From contig CAIQWT010000102.1 of NCBI GenBank assembly GCA_903875605.1, positions 21,782 to 85,781 on the forward strand: DNA of 64,000 nucleotides, written 5' to 3'. This document shows, piece by piece, positions 44,086-52,491 of the stretch. The notes under the pieces were generated by a model that saw nothing but the letters and a program-made list of their open reading frames with translations, did no database searches and was not told the origin of the DNA. How positions within the stretch are numbered: position 1 is the stretch's first letter; each line of letters starts with the position of its first letter. The position numbers and the translations under genes are program-made. This stretch comes from an uncultured Geobacteraceae bacterium (GTDB lineage: Bacteria > Desulfobacterota > Desulfuromonadia > Geobacterales > Pseudopelobacteraceae).

Positions 44086-44726
44086 TATTGCCTCGCCAGT
44101 ATCAATTCAGATGTTGGATCTGCATTCGGACGCGACTCATTCAGCATCGATGCCCCAGCGCGGAGCAGTGCCGAGGTGTACGCATTAGCAGCAGACTGCG
44201 CCATGTTCGGAGCAGCGGAGAGAGGAGCGGCGATATCAGACGCCAGCGCCCACCCCAGAGTGTCGAAAGCCAGTTGAGAAAAGAGCATAAGGTTCGTGAT
44301 CTGAGCCGTGTACACCAAAGAAACCGGTGACAGGTTGCACACGATTGCCAGACCGCCGGAAGCTTCATCTTCAATTACCTCATAGGGCATTTGTGGATCA
44401 TTGGTGTAATTGATATCACCAGGGTAAAGGTATTGCGTCGGGTATCCAGTGAGCTCTGTGGAGATTATTGATCTCACTTTCAGGCAGTCATTCGGATACC
44501 GAAATCGATAAGTCCAGCCAGGAGGAGGGGAGCCAATGTCTTGCAGATCAGCGGTGCGCTTGGCAAAGTTCCACGGCATATCCGTGAGGACACGATTCCG
44601 AGTATTCTCATAGAACACCCGACAGGTTCGTGCCTCGTTGCTCTGCTCATCCAGTGAAGCGATGAACTGCGATATTCCCAAACGTCCCAGCGCCGTGTTG
44701 CAAAGTTCCACCACTGACTTGCCCAT
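44085..44726 (-). CDS. Head-tail adaptor (T7 gp11 / tail tubular protein A-like)
   Basis: A 213-residue protein. ELCNTALGRLGISQFIASLDEQSNEARTC, YENTRNRVLTDMPWNFAKR and the later YEVIEDEA are the typical pattern of the adaptor that joins the portal to the nozzle. It precedes the nozzle gene directly, as expected. Confidence 0.85.
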   Translation of the reverse strand: MGKSVVELCNTALGRLGISQFIASLDEQSNEARTCRVFYENTRNRVLTDMPWNFAKRTADLQDIGSPPPGWTYRFRYPNDCLKVRSIISTELTGYPTQYLYPGDINYTNDPQMPYEVIEDEASGGLAIVCNLSPVSLVYTAQITNLMLFSQLAFDTLGWALASDIAAPLSAAPNMAQSAANAYTSALLRAGASMLNESRPNADPTSELILARQ

Positions 44727-44745
44727 TGATCACCTCGGAAGAGTA

Positions 44746-44767
44746 GGGGGAGAGCGAACCCTCCCCC
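44746..44767 (-). repeat. Strong hairpin between adaptor and upstream small gene
   Basis: GGGGGAG pairs with CTCCCCC around eight bases in the 47-bp gap. No T-run follows on the minus strand, so mRNA processing or stabilisation is more likely than termination. Confidence 0.5.
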
Positions 44768-44773
44768 TTGTTG

Positions 44774-45052
44774 TTACGCTTCGACTTCAATCTGTTCCGG
44801 TTCTTTGCTGTCTTCCTGGGCTCCCGACAGAGTATCGGCAGCAGGATCTGGATCGGCAGCAACCGGAGCAGCGACGACCGCCTTCTTCACGCCCAACCGT
44901 GCGAGAGCAGCCTTTGCACCCTTGTCGAGCGGTGTCCAGGTACGGGAAGGATCGACAGAATCGTCGAGGGTGATCTCCTGAGGACTATTAGCATCAGCAG
45001 AAAAGAACTGATTACCCACAAGAGCGTTTGCTTTAATCAGGTATCTAGCCAT
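44774..45052 (-). CDS. Small acidic-tailed phage protein
   Basis: A 92-residue protein beginning MARYLIKANALVGNQFFSAD, with a middle alpha/Lys-rich segment and an acidic Pro/Ala tail (DPDPAADTLSGAQEDSKEPEQIEVE). Small proteins of this pattern stand between capsid and adaptor genes in BPP-1-like phages; the role is unknown. GGAGG lies in front of the ATG. Confidence 0.6.
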   Translation of the reverse strand: MARYLIKANALVGNQFFSADANSPQEITLDDSVDPSRTWTPLDKGAKAALARLGVKKAVVAAPVAADPDPAADTLSGAQEDSKEPEQIEVEA

Positions 45053-45065
45053 GAGTCATCCCTCC

Positions 45066-45476
45066 TTAGTACATTGGATTCTGGGTATTTTTCACCAGGT
45101 AAGCAGTGAAGTTACCGGCAGTTGTATTGCTGGTAAGCGGAGTGTACTGAAAACCGATGTACCGCTTTGAAGTCGGAGGAACGATGAGCTTCATGAGCTC
45201 GGTCCCGCCTGCCGGAGTTGCAGCAGTGGTGATCGATGCCAGGATGTCAGGAGTCGAAAGGTTCGCACTGGCAGACTGAATCAGATCGATCTTGACGCCA
45301 CCAGAGCCACCGACGACGGTCGTGTCGCACTGCACATAAGCGTAAACCGGTTCGCCGGTTCCCAAGTCGGCATTTGCCGAGCCGTTATCATAGGTGTTAG
45401 TGGAAGGAATCGCGGTTCCGAAGTTGCCGCTGATTGCCTGAGAAGCAGAAAGCTGAGTTTGAATATCGAGGTACAT
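45066..45476 (-). CDS. Capsid cement / decoration protein, Bbp16-like
   Basis: A 136-residue beta-rich protein. MYLDIQTQLSASQAIS, STNTYDNGSANADLGTGEPVYAYVQCDT and a terminal AYLVKNTQNPMY follow the pattern of the BPP-1 Bbp16 cement protein. It lies directly after the major capsid gene in transcription order. GGAGG precedes the ATG. Confidence 0.75.
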   Translation of the reverse strand: MYLDIQTQLSASQAISGNFGTAIPSTNTYDNGSANADLGTGEPVYAYVQCDTTVVGGSGGVKIDLIQSASANLSTPDILASITTAATPAGGTELMKLIVPPTSKRYIGFQYTPLTSNTTAGNFTAYLVKNTQNPMY

Positions 45477-45497
45477 AGTGATCCTCCTTGAAGGAAT

Positions 45498-45517
45498 AGC
45501 GGGACCGGAGCCCCGCT
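45498..45517 (-). repeat. Hairpin between capsid and cement genes
   Basis: AGCGGG and CCCGCT pair across a short loop in the 54-bp gap after the capsid gene. No T-run follows on the minus strand; it probably tunes the expression of the two genes rather than ending transcription. Confidence 0.45.
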
Positions 45518-45530
45518 TGTTAGAGTTAAA

Positions 45531-46544
45531 TTACGAAATGACGGACTCGGTGATCGTAATCGCATCAACGATTTTGATCGGGATACCGAGGAACACGGGA
45601 ACACGAACGCCGCCCTTGCTTGGCTGATCTGCGCCGGAACCGTCGATCCACTCCAGGAAGTTCGCCTGCTTGTTCATCAGCTGCTTGTTGAGCATGGAGA
45701 ACGTCTGACGGTTCATGTAGAAAACCGGCTTGCAGTCTTGCAGCGAGTACATCGCAGCAACCATGTCGAACAGCTGAGTGATCAGGAAGCCGTCAGTTGC
45801 GGTCCAGGCCGAAGTGTCGATGTTGCATCCGCGCACCACATAACGGTAATCGCGTACGCAGAGGCCGATCTTCCACTGCCAACGGGTAACGTAAGCAAGG
45901 AACTGCTTATTGTTGGAGTCCGGAACAAGCTGCCGGCCGAGATCTTCCTGAGATAGACCGGCTTTCGATCCTTTAGGGAAGATACCGAATACCTTGTCAG
46001 GAGCCCAACCGATCAACCAGACGGATGTCTGATCGTTGCCGGAAGAAGTGCCGCCCCACTTGACGATCTGACCGGAGGCGATATTGTTGGTGGTGGTAGC
46101 AAGACGGGCAGAGAGTCCCTGGAAACGCTCGGGGTTTGCAGCAACGGAGTGATAGAATAAACCGTTTGCTACTTCGATGTTGAGTCCCTGGGCGAATGCC
46201 AGGTCTTCAGACTGACGGAATGCTGCCTCGTTGCCGTTCAGGGACGCGAGATCCACGTCGATCTTGCTGTGTGCTTCGAGGATGCCGCACGTCTCATCGA
46301 CCTGATCGGTGACAGACTTGCTGGAGTCAAGACCCTGATTGAGCTTTCTCCAGGTTACGGAAGGAAGAGCCATACGCGCAGTGAAACGATGACCGGTAGG
46401 CAGATTGCCTTCCTGGAAAACCATATCCTGAAGGATCGGGTTTGCTTTAGAGAGGACTTCTGCGACGGTTGCGATGCTGCCGTTCGGATCGAGCCGCTTG
46501 GCGAAATCGACCAGGGTAGGAAACGTGGTTCCGATAGTACTCAT
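45531..46544 (-). CDS. Major capsid protein (BPP-1 type HK97-fold)
   Basis: A 337-residue protein. FPTLVDFAKRLDPNGSIATVAEVLSKANPILQDMVFQEGN and GHRFTARMALPSVTWRKLNQG are the conserved N-arm of the capsid family shared with BPP-1 Bbp17. QVDETCGILEAHSKIDVDLA and the closing GIPIKIVDAI support it. AGGAGAAG precedes the ATG. The scaffold gene lies just upstream and the cement gene just downstream. Confidence 0.85.
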   Translation of the reverse strand: MSTIGTTFPTLVDFAKRLDPNGSIATVAEVLSKANPILQDMVFQEGNLPTGHRFTARMALPSVTWRKLNQGLDSSKSVTDQVDETCGILEAHSKIDVDLASLNGNEAAFRQSEDLAFAQGLNIEVANGLFYHSVAANPERFQGLSARLATTTNNIASGQIVKWGGTSSGNDQTSVWLIGWAPDKVFGIFPKGSKAGLSQEDLGRQLVPDSNNKQFLAYVTRWQWKIGLCVRDYRYVVRGCNIDTSAWTATDGFLITQLFDMVAAMYSLQDCKPVFYMNRQTFSMLNKQLMNKQANFLEWIDGSGADQPSKGGVRVPVFLGIPIKIVDAITITESVIS

Positions 46545-46579
46545 TTTGCTTCTCCTTTTGCTTCGCTATGGAAGCGGGT

Positions 46580-47272
46580 TTATTTGAACATCGTGGGATA
46601 CATTGCTTTTTGTACGTCCAGTTCTGACTTCTCTCCGGATGCTGCCGGAGTGCTCTGCTTGATGAACTTGTCCTCGGACATACTCTGCCCGACTCGAACC
46701 ATGAGCCGGATAAATTCGGGATGGTTCCCCAAACCTGAATCGACGACATACTTCCCAAGTTCTGGAGTTGCGAACGTATTGAGCGCCCGTTGTGCCAGGG
46801 CGATATTCGCGTCGAACTTATCCCCGCCGAACTCCTTGTCAGTCTTTGCAGACTCTTTCCACCCGTTGAGAGTGTTGGTCCACTGTTCCTGCTGTTGTGC
46901 TACGGTGTTCGGGACAATCTCTTTCGCGTACCAGTCGAGAAGCGCCTGGGCCTTCTCCTGGGAGAGATTCAATTCCCGTGCTTTGGTGCTGAATACTTCT
47001 ACGACAGCCGGATCCAGCTTCGTGTTCTCCGGAGCTTTGAACTCCTCATACTTCTCCGGTGCTCCCTTGGCATCGAGTTCAGCCTTTGCTGCCGCTGCCT
47101 CTTCTGCCGACTTTTCTTCTGGAGTCAGTGCCGCGACTCTTGCCGCTTCAGCTGCCGCTGCTTCTGCCTCTCCTGCTCCTGGAGCAACTTCTCCCGCTCC
47201 GAGAATGGTTTCCCCTGCTGCCGGTGCTCCCCCTGCTTCACCTTCCGCGCCTGCGGCCACTTGTTCATTCAT
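46580..47272 (-). CDS. Probable scaffolding protein
   Basis: A 230-residue protein with a low-complexity Ala/Glu/Gly-rich first 70 residues and a helical acidic body (LSQEKAQALLDWYAKEIVPNTVAQQQEQW; DANIALAQRALNTFATPELGKYV), ending in a basic tail (MYPTMFK). Highly charged helical proteins just before the capsid gene are scaffolds in related phages. Assignment is by position and composition. Confidence 0.65.
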   Translation of the reverse strand: MNEQVAAGAEGEAGGAPAAGETILGAGEVAPGAGEAEAAAAEAARVAALTPEEKSAEEAAAAKAELDAKGAPEKYEEFKAPENTKLDPAVVEVFSTKARELNLSQEKAQALLDWYAKEIVPNTVAQQQEQWTNTLNGWKESAKTDKEFGGDKFDANIALAQRALNTFATPELGKYVVDSGLGNHPEFIRLMVRVGQSMSEDKFIKQSTPAASGEKSELDVQKAMYPTMFK

Positions 47273-47579
47273 TGTTCTTCTCCCCCTGTTCTTTGAGTGA
47301 CCTTAAATTGATCTTCTCCTGCCGCTCCTGTGCTTCTAAAATCATGATCTGGAACTTCTTCGGTGCTGCATCCATGATGTCGGAATAGATCTCGAAGCCG
47401 ATGCTCCGCTTTCCTTCCGAGTATGAAATCTGTGACGGATCAATGAAATTCGCCGGTCGAGCAAGACATCCGCTGCTTGCAAGAATCCGGTGAGCTATCC
47501 GGCGACCATGTGCCGTATCCATCAGATCGACGATATCCTTCAGTCGTTTCCGGTACTCCTCTTCAGCTACGGTCATCAC
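47265..47579 (-). CDS. Bbp19-like small phage protein
   Basis: A 104-residue protein. EEEYRKRLKDIVDLMDTAHGRRIAHRILASSGC and SYSEGKRSIGFEIYSDIMDA match the Bbp19-type family found between portal and scaffold in BPP-1-like phages. It overlaps the portal by four bases and the scaffold by eight. Its job in head assembly is not known. Confidence 0.75.
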   Translation of the reverse strand: MMTVAEEEYRKRLKDIVDLMDTAHGRRIAHRILASSGCLARPANFIDPSQISYSEGKRSIGFEIYSDIMDAAPKKFQIMILEAQERQEKINLRSLKEQGEKNNE

Positions 47580-49249
47580 GCCCCTCCGAGGAGACGCTGA
47601 AGCGCCGTCGTGTTACCGATAGGAGTCTCGCTCAAGGTCTTTGCTGCCGTTGCTCCCTGGGCGATTGCAGGCATTGACTGCTGCATCTTCTGGGCTTGCT
47701 CTGCTTTCGCTGCCGCTGCGCGAGATGCCTGGACCTGATCCTCTGCAACGATGATCGTCGGAGGAATACCCTGCATACTGGCAAAGGCGTCAATCGCTTC
47801 ATCAAAGTCCACCTTGTCGAGAACTTGCGGCCCTTTCAGCTGCGACAGGTTGCCGACGAATCCGAAGAACTGCTGCATGTTGGCGACACCGATCAGCTTC
47901 TGAGCCTGCGCCATGATGGAGATGTACTCGACCTTGAGATCCTGACCTTCGAGCTCCTGGGGAGGTTTCGGCAGCAGTCCCTTTCTCATCATGATTGCGA
48001 AGGTCCGATCAATGGCCGGATCGAGCAGTTCACAGTTCAGGCGTTCGAGAACCGGCCCGAGGATCAGCAGCTTCTCCTGGTGACGTTCTTCTACTTCTCG
48101 CGCCGTCATGCTCGGATCGTCGGAGGATGCGAACATCTGCATCAGATCTTCAAAGAAGCCGTGACGGATCCGCGCCTCTACCTTGGCAATCTCCTGCATC
48201 AGTTCACCGATTCGAGGATTGATCTCATAAGCGGGACGGAAACCGGCATGTTGACCGGCTGCCAGGTTGTCGATATAGGTGACGTCTCCAGGGAGTATTG
48301 ACGTGCGCTCAGTACGGAGGGAAGCATCGGCCAGCATCGGAGGACGAACCAGCTTGTCGATTGCTTCCGCTTTTCTTCTTTCCATCAGTTGCAGCTGCTT
48401 GATATCCCCGAGGGAATCCATACCAGGGGAATAGCCGTACACGTCGTTATTGTCGAACACGTCCCAGCGCGGAGCCATGACAGGGAATTCGTCATAACCG
48501 CTTTCACGGAGCAGCTTCTCATTCGCCTTGCCGCTTTCCCAGTAGACAGACCGAAACGGCTTGTTCTTCGAATCCAGCTTGCAGCAATCACGGTCCAGGT
48601 TCTTCTCTACCAGGTATATGACTTCGATCTGCTGCTCCAGCTTGCCGCTTTTGCATGACTGCTGCACCTGATCGGAACAGTTCTCCATGCCGAACATCGC
48701 CACCAGCTGCCGCACGGTCATGCTGAATTCTTGAAGGAAGGTATCGCACCGGCCTGTCTCATCGAGGGCGATACAGAAAGAACCTACGGGGAAAGACTCG
48801 CAGCGGATCACAGTGTCATCATCCTCAGTAATCGCCATTGCTGCCGTGCCGTACCCTCCCAGAGATCCATAAACAGGCGGAAGAGTGTTGTAAAAGTTCG
48901 AACGAGCGAAGATTACCCGCATCTTACTTTCAACCAAAAAGAGCCACTGCTTGACCGCTGCCGATTCCATAAGTGCAGCATCAGGAGTCGTAAGACGGAA
49001 CCAGGGACGAGCCGGAGAGGTGACTCCTGCCATCATGCCATTCTTCAAAGTCCGGTGAGCAGTCGTGCCGGTCGAATTGATGATCTTGTCATTCGCCTTC
49101 TGCCCCTGGTTCTTATCGATAGTCAGAAACTTCGACGTCCGAGGCGCAAGGTAATCACCCAGTTCACGCCAATGAGCGATGAAGGTGTTACGCTCCTGCT
49201 TGAGTTCAGACCTCCGTCTCTCCAGGCATGTACCGACTGATTCGTTCAT
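47576..49249 (-). CDS. Portal (head-tail connector) protein
   Basis: A 557-residue portal of the T7/BPP-1 connector type, forming the dodecameric DNA channel. I start it at ATG 49249 (MNESVGTCLERRRSELKQER), which overlaps the stop of the preceding small gene. Characteristic parts are HWRELGDYLAPRT, GMMAGVTSPARPWFRL, AAMAITEDDDTVIRCESFPVGSF and YGYSPGMDSLGDIKQLQ. The C-terminal region is helical and Gln-rich (AQKMQQSMPAIAQG). Confidence 0.9.
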   Translation of the reverse strand: MNESVGTCLERRRSELKQERNTFIAHWRELGDYLAPRTSKFLTIDKNQGQKANDKIINSTGTTAHRTLKNGMMAGVTSPARPWFRLTTPDAALMESAAVKQWLFLVESKMRVIFARSNFYNTLPPVYGSLGGYGTAAMAITEDDDTVIRCESFPVGSFCIALDETGRCDTFLQEFSMTVRQLVAMFGMENCSDQVQQSCKSGKLEQQIEVIYLVEKNLDRDCCKLDSKNKPFRSVYWESGKANEKLLRESGYDEFPVMAPRWDVFDNNDVYGYSPGMDSLGDIKQLQLMERRKAEAIDKLVRPPMLADASLRTERTSILPGDVTYIDNLAAGQHAGFRPAYEINPRIGELMQEIAKVEARIRHGFFEDLMQMFASSDDPSMTAREVEERHQEKLLILGPVLERLNCELLDPAIDRTFAIMMRKGLLPKPPQELEGQDLKVEYISIMAQAQKLIGVANMQQFFGFVGNLSQLKGPQVLDKVDFDEAIDAFASMQGIPPTIIVAEDQVQASRAAAAKAEQAQKMQQSMPAIAQGATAAKTLSETPIGNTTALQRLLGGA

Positions 49250-49250
49250 A

Positions 49251-49445
49251 TCATTGCCCCAGTAGTGTCTTGACTTGTAATGGCGCAGCACCAGGCGCGC
49301 CCTGCGGTCCGGTTAAAATGGTATTGCTTGCCGACGTTCTCCGACGCATCCGCTCGGAATCTCTTGCTGCCGTGACTCCTGGATCCTGTTGTTCAGGTGG
49401 TGGAGCTGGGGCAGGTGGTGGTGAAGGTGCTGAAGATCCGCACAT
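49251..49445 (-). CDS. Small proline-rich conserved phage protein
   Basis: A 64-residue protein (MCGSSAPSPPPAP...SNTILTGPQGAPGAAPLQVKTLLGQ). The Cys-Gly start, Pro/Ala stretch and the closing TILTGPQG...KTLLGQ are seen in the same terminase-portal gap of other BPP-1/BcepC6B-like phages. The function is unknown. Its stop overlaps the portal start region. Confidence 0.75.
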   Translation of the reverse strand: MCGSSAPSPPPAPAPPPEQQDPGVTAARDSERMRRRTSASNTILTGPQGAPGAAPLQVKTLLGQ

Positions 49446-49456
49446 GGTAAAACCTC

Positions 49457-51049
49457 CTATTTCATTGGATCGTAGTCAGAGACATGACCCGTGTTTTGAC
49501 GCTGCATTTCCTTCACTCCTGCCGCAAAGGGATCATATGAACTCACATGACCGCTTGCTCCTGGTCGAGTGCTGCGCTTCGGAGTAACTACCGAGGCATA
49601 AATCAGAGCATCCCCTTTGTCTGGAGAACGACCTATACGCTTGATCAGATCATCCTTCGACTCGATCAGAATCTTCCCGCCCCTCAGAGTCCAGAGAGGA
49701 CCGCACAGATCGGAACGGATATCCTGACCAGGAGGGATCGAGATCGGATCAGGAGCAGACGGATCGAGTGCTTCCCGAAACTTCCACCAGAGTTCAGCGC
49801 GAAGATTGTAGAAGCGTAACTGCTTGGACTTGTCGAGTCCGTGACTCTCTGCCGCACCATTGATTGCGACTACCTGGACGCCTGCCTGTTTCAGATGGTC
49901 ATAAGGTGACGTCCCGCAACCGACGACATCGACATGAATCGGAGCTCCGTCTCTCACTGCCGCGATTGCTACCGACGCCGCGCTTGCACCGTCCGGAGTT
50001 GCGACGCCTGGATAACAAAGCAGCTTGTCGTACCAGTGACCATGACGACGAGCGAGAACCGTCTCGCACTTTCCACCTCGGGCGACGTCTTCACCCAGGG
50101 AATCCATCGGACCCTTCCGGCCATCTTCTTTCCAGCGGTCCTGCGCCAGCTTGACCCAGTTCGTCGGTATCACCTGGAAGGCGTTGTCTTCTTTGCCTGC
50201 CCCGAAGTTACCGTCAAGCATCTGGGACCGTAGCGGTTCAGGAAGAGCCTGAAGCGTTGCCTCGTAACCTGTCTCCATCAGATACGGATTGTCCGTCACC
50301 CTGGAAGGAATGAACGTCCGTGATTGAGGTTTGATCTTCTTGCCCTGGTGCATGAACGGAGTACCGTCTGCGACTTCAACGTCCTTGCCATCCATGACCG
50401 CATACCATCTGAGTTCACCAGGCTTGGCAGGATTAGGATGATCAGGATCGAGCCACGGAGCCCAGTATCTGATCACCCATTCGCCTTGAGCATCGACTGG
50501 AGGATTACCGGTGCAGATAACTCGGCAGCGTTGCCCCTTGATCGTGGTACGCATCCAGGTAATGAGAAAGCGGAACTGTATTTCAAGGAACGAAGTGATC
50601 TCATCGAATACCTTCAGATCATGAGGACGTCCCTGGTACTTCTTTTCATCTCCCAGGTTCGGAACTGCTCCGAATTCGATCTGACGATTGCCGCCTGGTA
50701 TCTTCCAGATGTTCTTTTGACCGTTGAAGCCGTCAGTCGTTCCCTGGATCTCCCCGAGCCTATCGATGATTGCCTGTAGCTCAGTACCGACACGACGATA
50801 AATCATTGAGCGTTGATGCTGAGTGAGTGAAGCCCCGATCACCAGATCAGTCTTTCCCCCTCCGGCGCTTCCACCGTAGAAGAGGATATCTGCTTCAGAC
50901 TCGTATGCTTCCCGCTGCGGCCCCTCGAAGATCGGAACCCAGACCGGCGTTGATTCGGACAGGATCTTGTCGAGCTCTTCCTGACCAGACTCGTCAAGGA
51001 ACTCCAGCAGATCAGAAAGCTCTGCGAGTTTTGACGATGCCCCAGCCAT
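49457..51049 (-). CDS. Terminase large subunit
   Basis: A 530-residue DNA-packaging motor. Walker A is GGSAGGGKT at residues 59-67, Walker B LKVFDEITSF near 145-154, and the coupling motif is CTGNPP. The nuclease domain follows, with DSLGEDVARGG and VDVVGCGTSPYD as likely RNase-H-fold acidic sites and SPDKGDALIYA near the end. It starts at the last base of the small-subunit stop. Confidence 0.93.
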   Translation of the reverse strand: MAGASSKLAELSDLLEFLDESGQEELDKILSESTPVWVPIFEGPQREAYESEADILFYGGSAGGGKTDLVIGASLTQHQRSMIYRRVGTELQAIIDRLGEIQGTTDGFNGQKNIWKIPGGNRQIEFGAVPNLGDEKKYQGRPHDLKVFDEITSFLEIQFRFLITWMRTTIKGQRCRVICTGNPPVDAQGEWVIRYWAPWLDPDHPNPAKPGELRWYAVMDGKDVEVADGTPFMHQGKKIKPQSRTFIPSRVTDNPYLMETGYEATLQALPEPLRSQMLDGNFGAGKEDNAFQVIPTNWVKLAQDRWKEDGRKGPMDSLGEDVARGGKCETVLARRHGHWYDKLLCYPGVATPDGASAASVAIAAVRDGAPIHVDVVGCGTSPYDHLKQAGVQVVAINGAAESHGLDKSKQLRFYNLRAELWWKFREALDPSAPDPISIPPGQDIRSDLCGPLWTLRGGKILIESKDDLIKRIGRSPDKGDALIYASVVTPKRSTRPGASGHVSSYDPFAAGVKEMQRQNTGHVSDYDPMK

Positions 51050-51519
51050 TAGTCTTGATCCTCTTTACCGGCCTTCTTGTTCTTCTTGGCCTGCTCGATG
51101 AGAGTCATGAGCCGGTTCGCTCGGTCGAGATTGGAATACTGAATCGGTCCACCATTGAGCCCTGAGTGCTCGTTTGCGATCCGCTCCTTGAATTGATCAG
51201 GGCGGTGAGCCTTGAGAAGAATCTCCAGCATCCTGTCCGAATACTTGCGTACTTTCCCGACTTGCTGTCCCAGGTAATAGACTGGTTCATCCACACCCTC
51301 GACACCACGACGACGAGCTTCAGCGACAAGTGCATCAGTCGCCATCTCTTCAGCTTCCAGCCATTCAGCAGCGAACTCTTTATCATTGGAGCGGATCTCA
51401 TAAGCCCTGGACCGAGAGATCCCTGCCGCCTCTGCTGAAGCCGTGACGTTGCAAGTGGTTCTCAGAGTCTCCAGGAACCTCTCGCGCGCGTGAACTGTCC
51501 AGCTTGTCCTGCCAGCCAT
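51049..51519 (-). CDS. Terminase small subunit
   Basis: A 156-residue protein. An N-terminal helix-turn-helix (RERFLETLRTTCNVTASAEAAGISRSRAYEI) recognises the packaging site. YYLGQQVGKVRKYSDRMLEILLKAHRPDQFKER is typical of the family. The ATG shares a base with the stop of a ten-codon upstream reading frame. Confidence 0.85.
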   Translation of the reverse strand: MAGRTSWTVHARERFLETLRTTCNVTASAEAAGISRSRAYEIRSNDKEFAAEWLEAEEMATDALVAEARRRGVEGVDEPVYYLGQQVGKVRKYSDRMLEILLKAHRPDQFKERIANEHSGLNGGPIQYSNLDRANRLMTLIEQAKKNKKAGKEDQD

Positions 51520-51551
51520 CAGCAGCCTTTCCCGCCTTTTTTCTTTCCCAT
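51519..51551 (-). CDS. Ten-codon upstream reading frame coupled to terS
   Basis: ATG GGA AAG ... TGC TGA encodes MGKKKGGKGC. CGGGGGAAG lies just before it, and its TGA overlaps the terS ATG as TGATG. It is either a leader peptide or a translational coupler for terminase. The size is far below usual gene limits, so evidence is positional only. Confidence 0.4.
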   Translation of the reverse strand: MGKKKGGKGC

Positions 51552-51572
51552 GACTTCCCCCGTTAGAAAGTA

Positions 51573-51607
51573 GAAAAGGCCCGAAGCATAAATGCCCGAG
51601 CCTTTTC
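51573..51607 (-). terminator. Hairpin upstream of the terminase genes (possible attenuator)
   Basis: GAAAAGGC...GCCTTTTC with internal CG and GCAT/ATGC pairs forms a long, near-perfect hairpin in the 210-bp gap between early and late genes. On the minus strand it is followed by TACTTTC and on the plus strand by AGTTATTTG, so a bidirectional terminator or attenuator is possible. An eight-codon frame ends on its first arm. Confidence 0.55.
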
Positions 51608-51632
51608 AGTTATTTGAATCTCGCTTTTTCAT
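51606..51632 (-). CDS. Eight-codon leader reading frame before the hairpin
   Basis: ATG AAA AAG CGA GAT TCA AAT AAC TGA (MKKRDSNN) with GGGGGAAGT directly upstream. The stop overlaps the first base of the hairpin arm, as in translation-controlled attenuators. Chance occurrence cannot be excluded. Confidence 0.3.
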   Translation of the reverse strand: MKKRDSNN

Positions 51633-51677
51633 ACTTCCCCCGCATCTGCGGTCACTTGTCTGTTCAATGAGTCAACC

Positions 51678-51705
51678 TTTACAGCACTGACTCAAATAGT
51701 GTCAA
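51678..51705 (-). promoter_or_regulatory. Candidate late promoter
   Basis: On the minus strand TTGACA, 16 bp and TGTAAA lie upstream of the two short frames, the hairpin and terS. It is the best -35/-10 pair in the gap before the late genes. Confidence 0.35.
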
Positions 51706-51728
51706 CGGGCGAACAATTCTAATTGATG

Positions 51729-51917
51729 TTATGCTGTCTGTCCTATCCACAGTATCGAAACGCCAGCAGTTCCCACGAAGAACAAGTGTCGCCTGCCGTA
51801 CTGACACACCCCGAATCCCCACCAGTGCCCATCATCCTGAGAAACCCGATTGAATAGGTTGAACAATTTGAACCTACCTATCCTGCCAAATCCGATATTG
51901 AACCATGTTAAATCCAT
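51729..51917 (-). CDS. Small phage protein, aromatic and glycine rich
   Basis: A 62-residue gene with a strong AGGAG before ATG. The sequence (WFNIGFGRIGRFKLFNLFNRV, GHWWGFGVCQYGRRHLFFVGTAGVS) is rich in Phe, Trp, Gly and Arg and lacks a true membrane helix. I do not recognise it. It lies alone in the transition between early and late genes, which would suit a regulator or a host-takeover protein. Confidence 0.55.
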   Translation of the reverse strand: MDLTWFNIGFGRIGRFKLFNLFNRVSQDDGHWWGFGVCQYGRRHLFFVGTAGVSILWIGQTA

Positions 51918-51989
51918 TTTTTCTCCTATCCGCCCGAACGCATAACCAAACGTTCGAGCCTATTCAGGCTCAACTCAAGCCGTTAGCCC

Positions 51990-52217
51990 CTAAAATTTAC
52001 CGCTGAAATGTTCGCAAGGTATTTCTGATCCAGATAGCGACATTCCGAGCGTATCGAGTTGCATCATTGCCGATTGCGCCTTGTGATAAGACCATTTGAA
52101 TTTCCGTTGCCATCTTGCCGGAGTTGGCGGGATTCCGTTTGCAATCATATCTTTCCGGCACAGATCAAGTTCATCCTCATTTGCTGCCGATAGGTCGAGC
52201 GGTGCGTCATAGTCCAT
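51990..52217 (-). CDS. Small phage protein
   Basis: A 75-residue gene with GGAGGTG at good spacing. NEDELDLCRKDMIANGIPPTPARWQRKFKWSYHKAQSAMMQL suggests a helical DNA-binding-like shape (a winged or HTH pattern around PTPARWQRKFKWSYHKAQ), but no family is recognised. It belongs to the early-late transition region. Confidence 0.6.
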   Translation of the reverse strand: MDYDAPLDLSAANEDELDLCRKDMIANGIPPTPARWQRKFKWSYHKAQSAMMQLDTLGMSLSGSEIPCEHFSGKF

Positions 52218-52290
52218 TTCCCATCACCTCCAAGCGTTAGAAATACATCCGTTTTTTAGCAGAGAACGGATAAACTCTGTATCAGGTCTG

Positions 52291-52491
52291 CTACGTCGCC
52301 ATCACGATGTACGATGCCCTTCTGATAGATTCGCGGATCAGGTCGCTCAGAATGTGCAAGGCCGGAAGCCGATACTTATATAACTCTCGGCCAACAAGTC
52401 GGATTCTCGTACACTTTCTGCCCTCAATGACCGAAACCCTAATTTCTAACCATCGGCTCGACCAGATAAAGAACTGGTCAGCCTCAAGCCG
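52291..52491 (-). other. Open 66-codon extension directly after the stop of the preceding gene
   Basis: In the same frame as the gene ending at 52492, 66 sense codons follow its TAA before the next stop. They give a protein-like sequence (RVSVIEGRKCTRIRLVGRELYKYRLPA, LHILSDLIRESIRRA). There is no ATG, GTG or TTG at its beginning; ATT codons are present. It may be a gene with a rare start, a readthrough part of the previous gene, or a remnant. Otherwise the 275-bp gap holds nothing I recognise. Confidence 0.35.

Noticed and set aside
46269..47300. A 343-residue plus-strand frame across capsid and scaffold genes
   Set aside because: It is antisense to two well-supported genes. Its long Ser/Ala run is the complement of the scaffold's Ala/Glu repeats.
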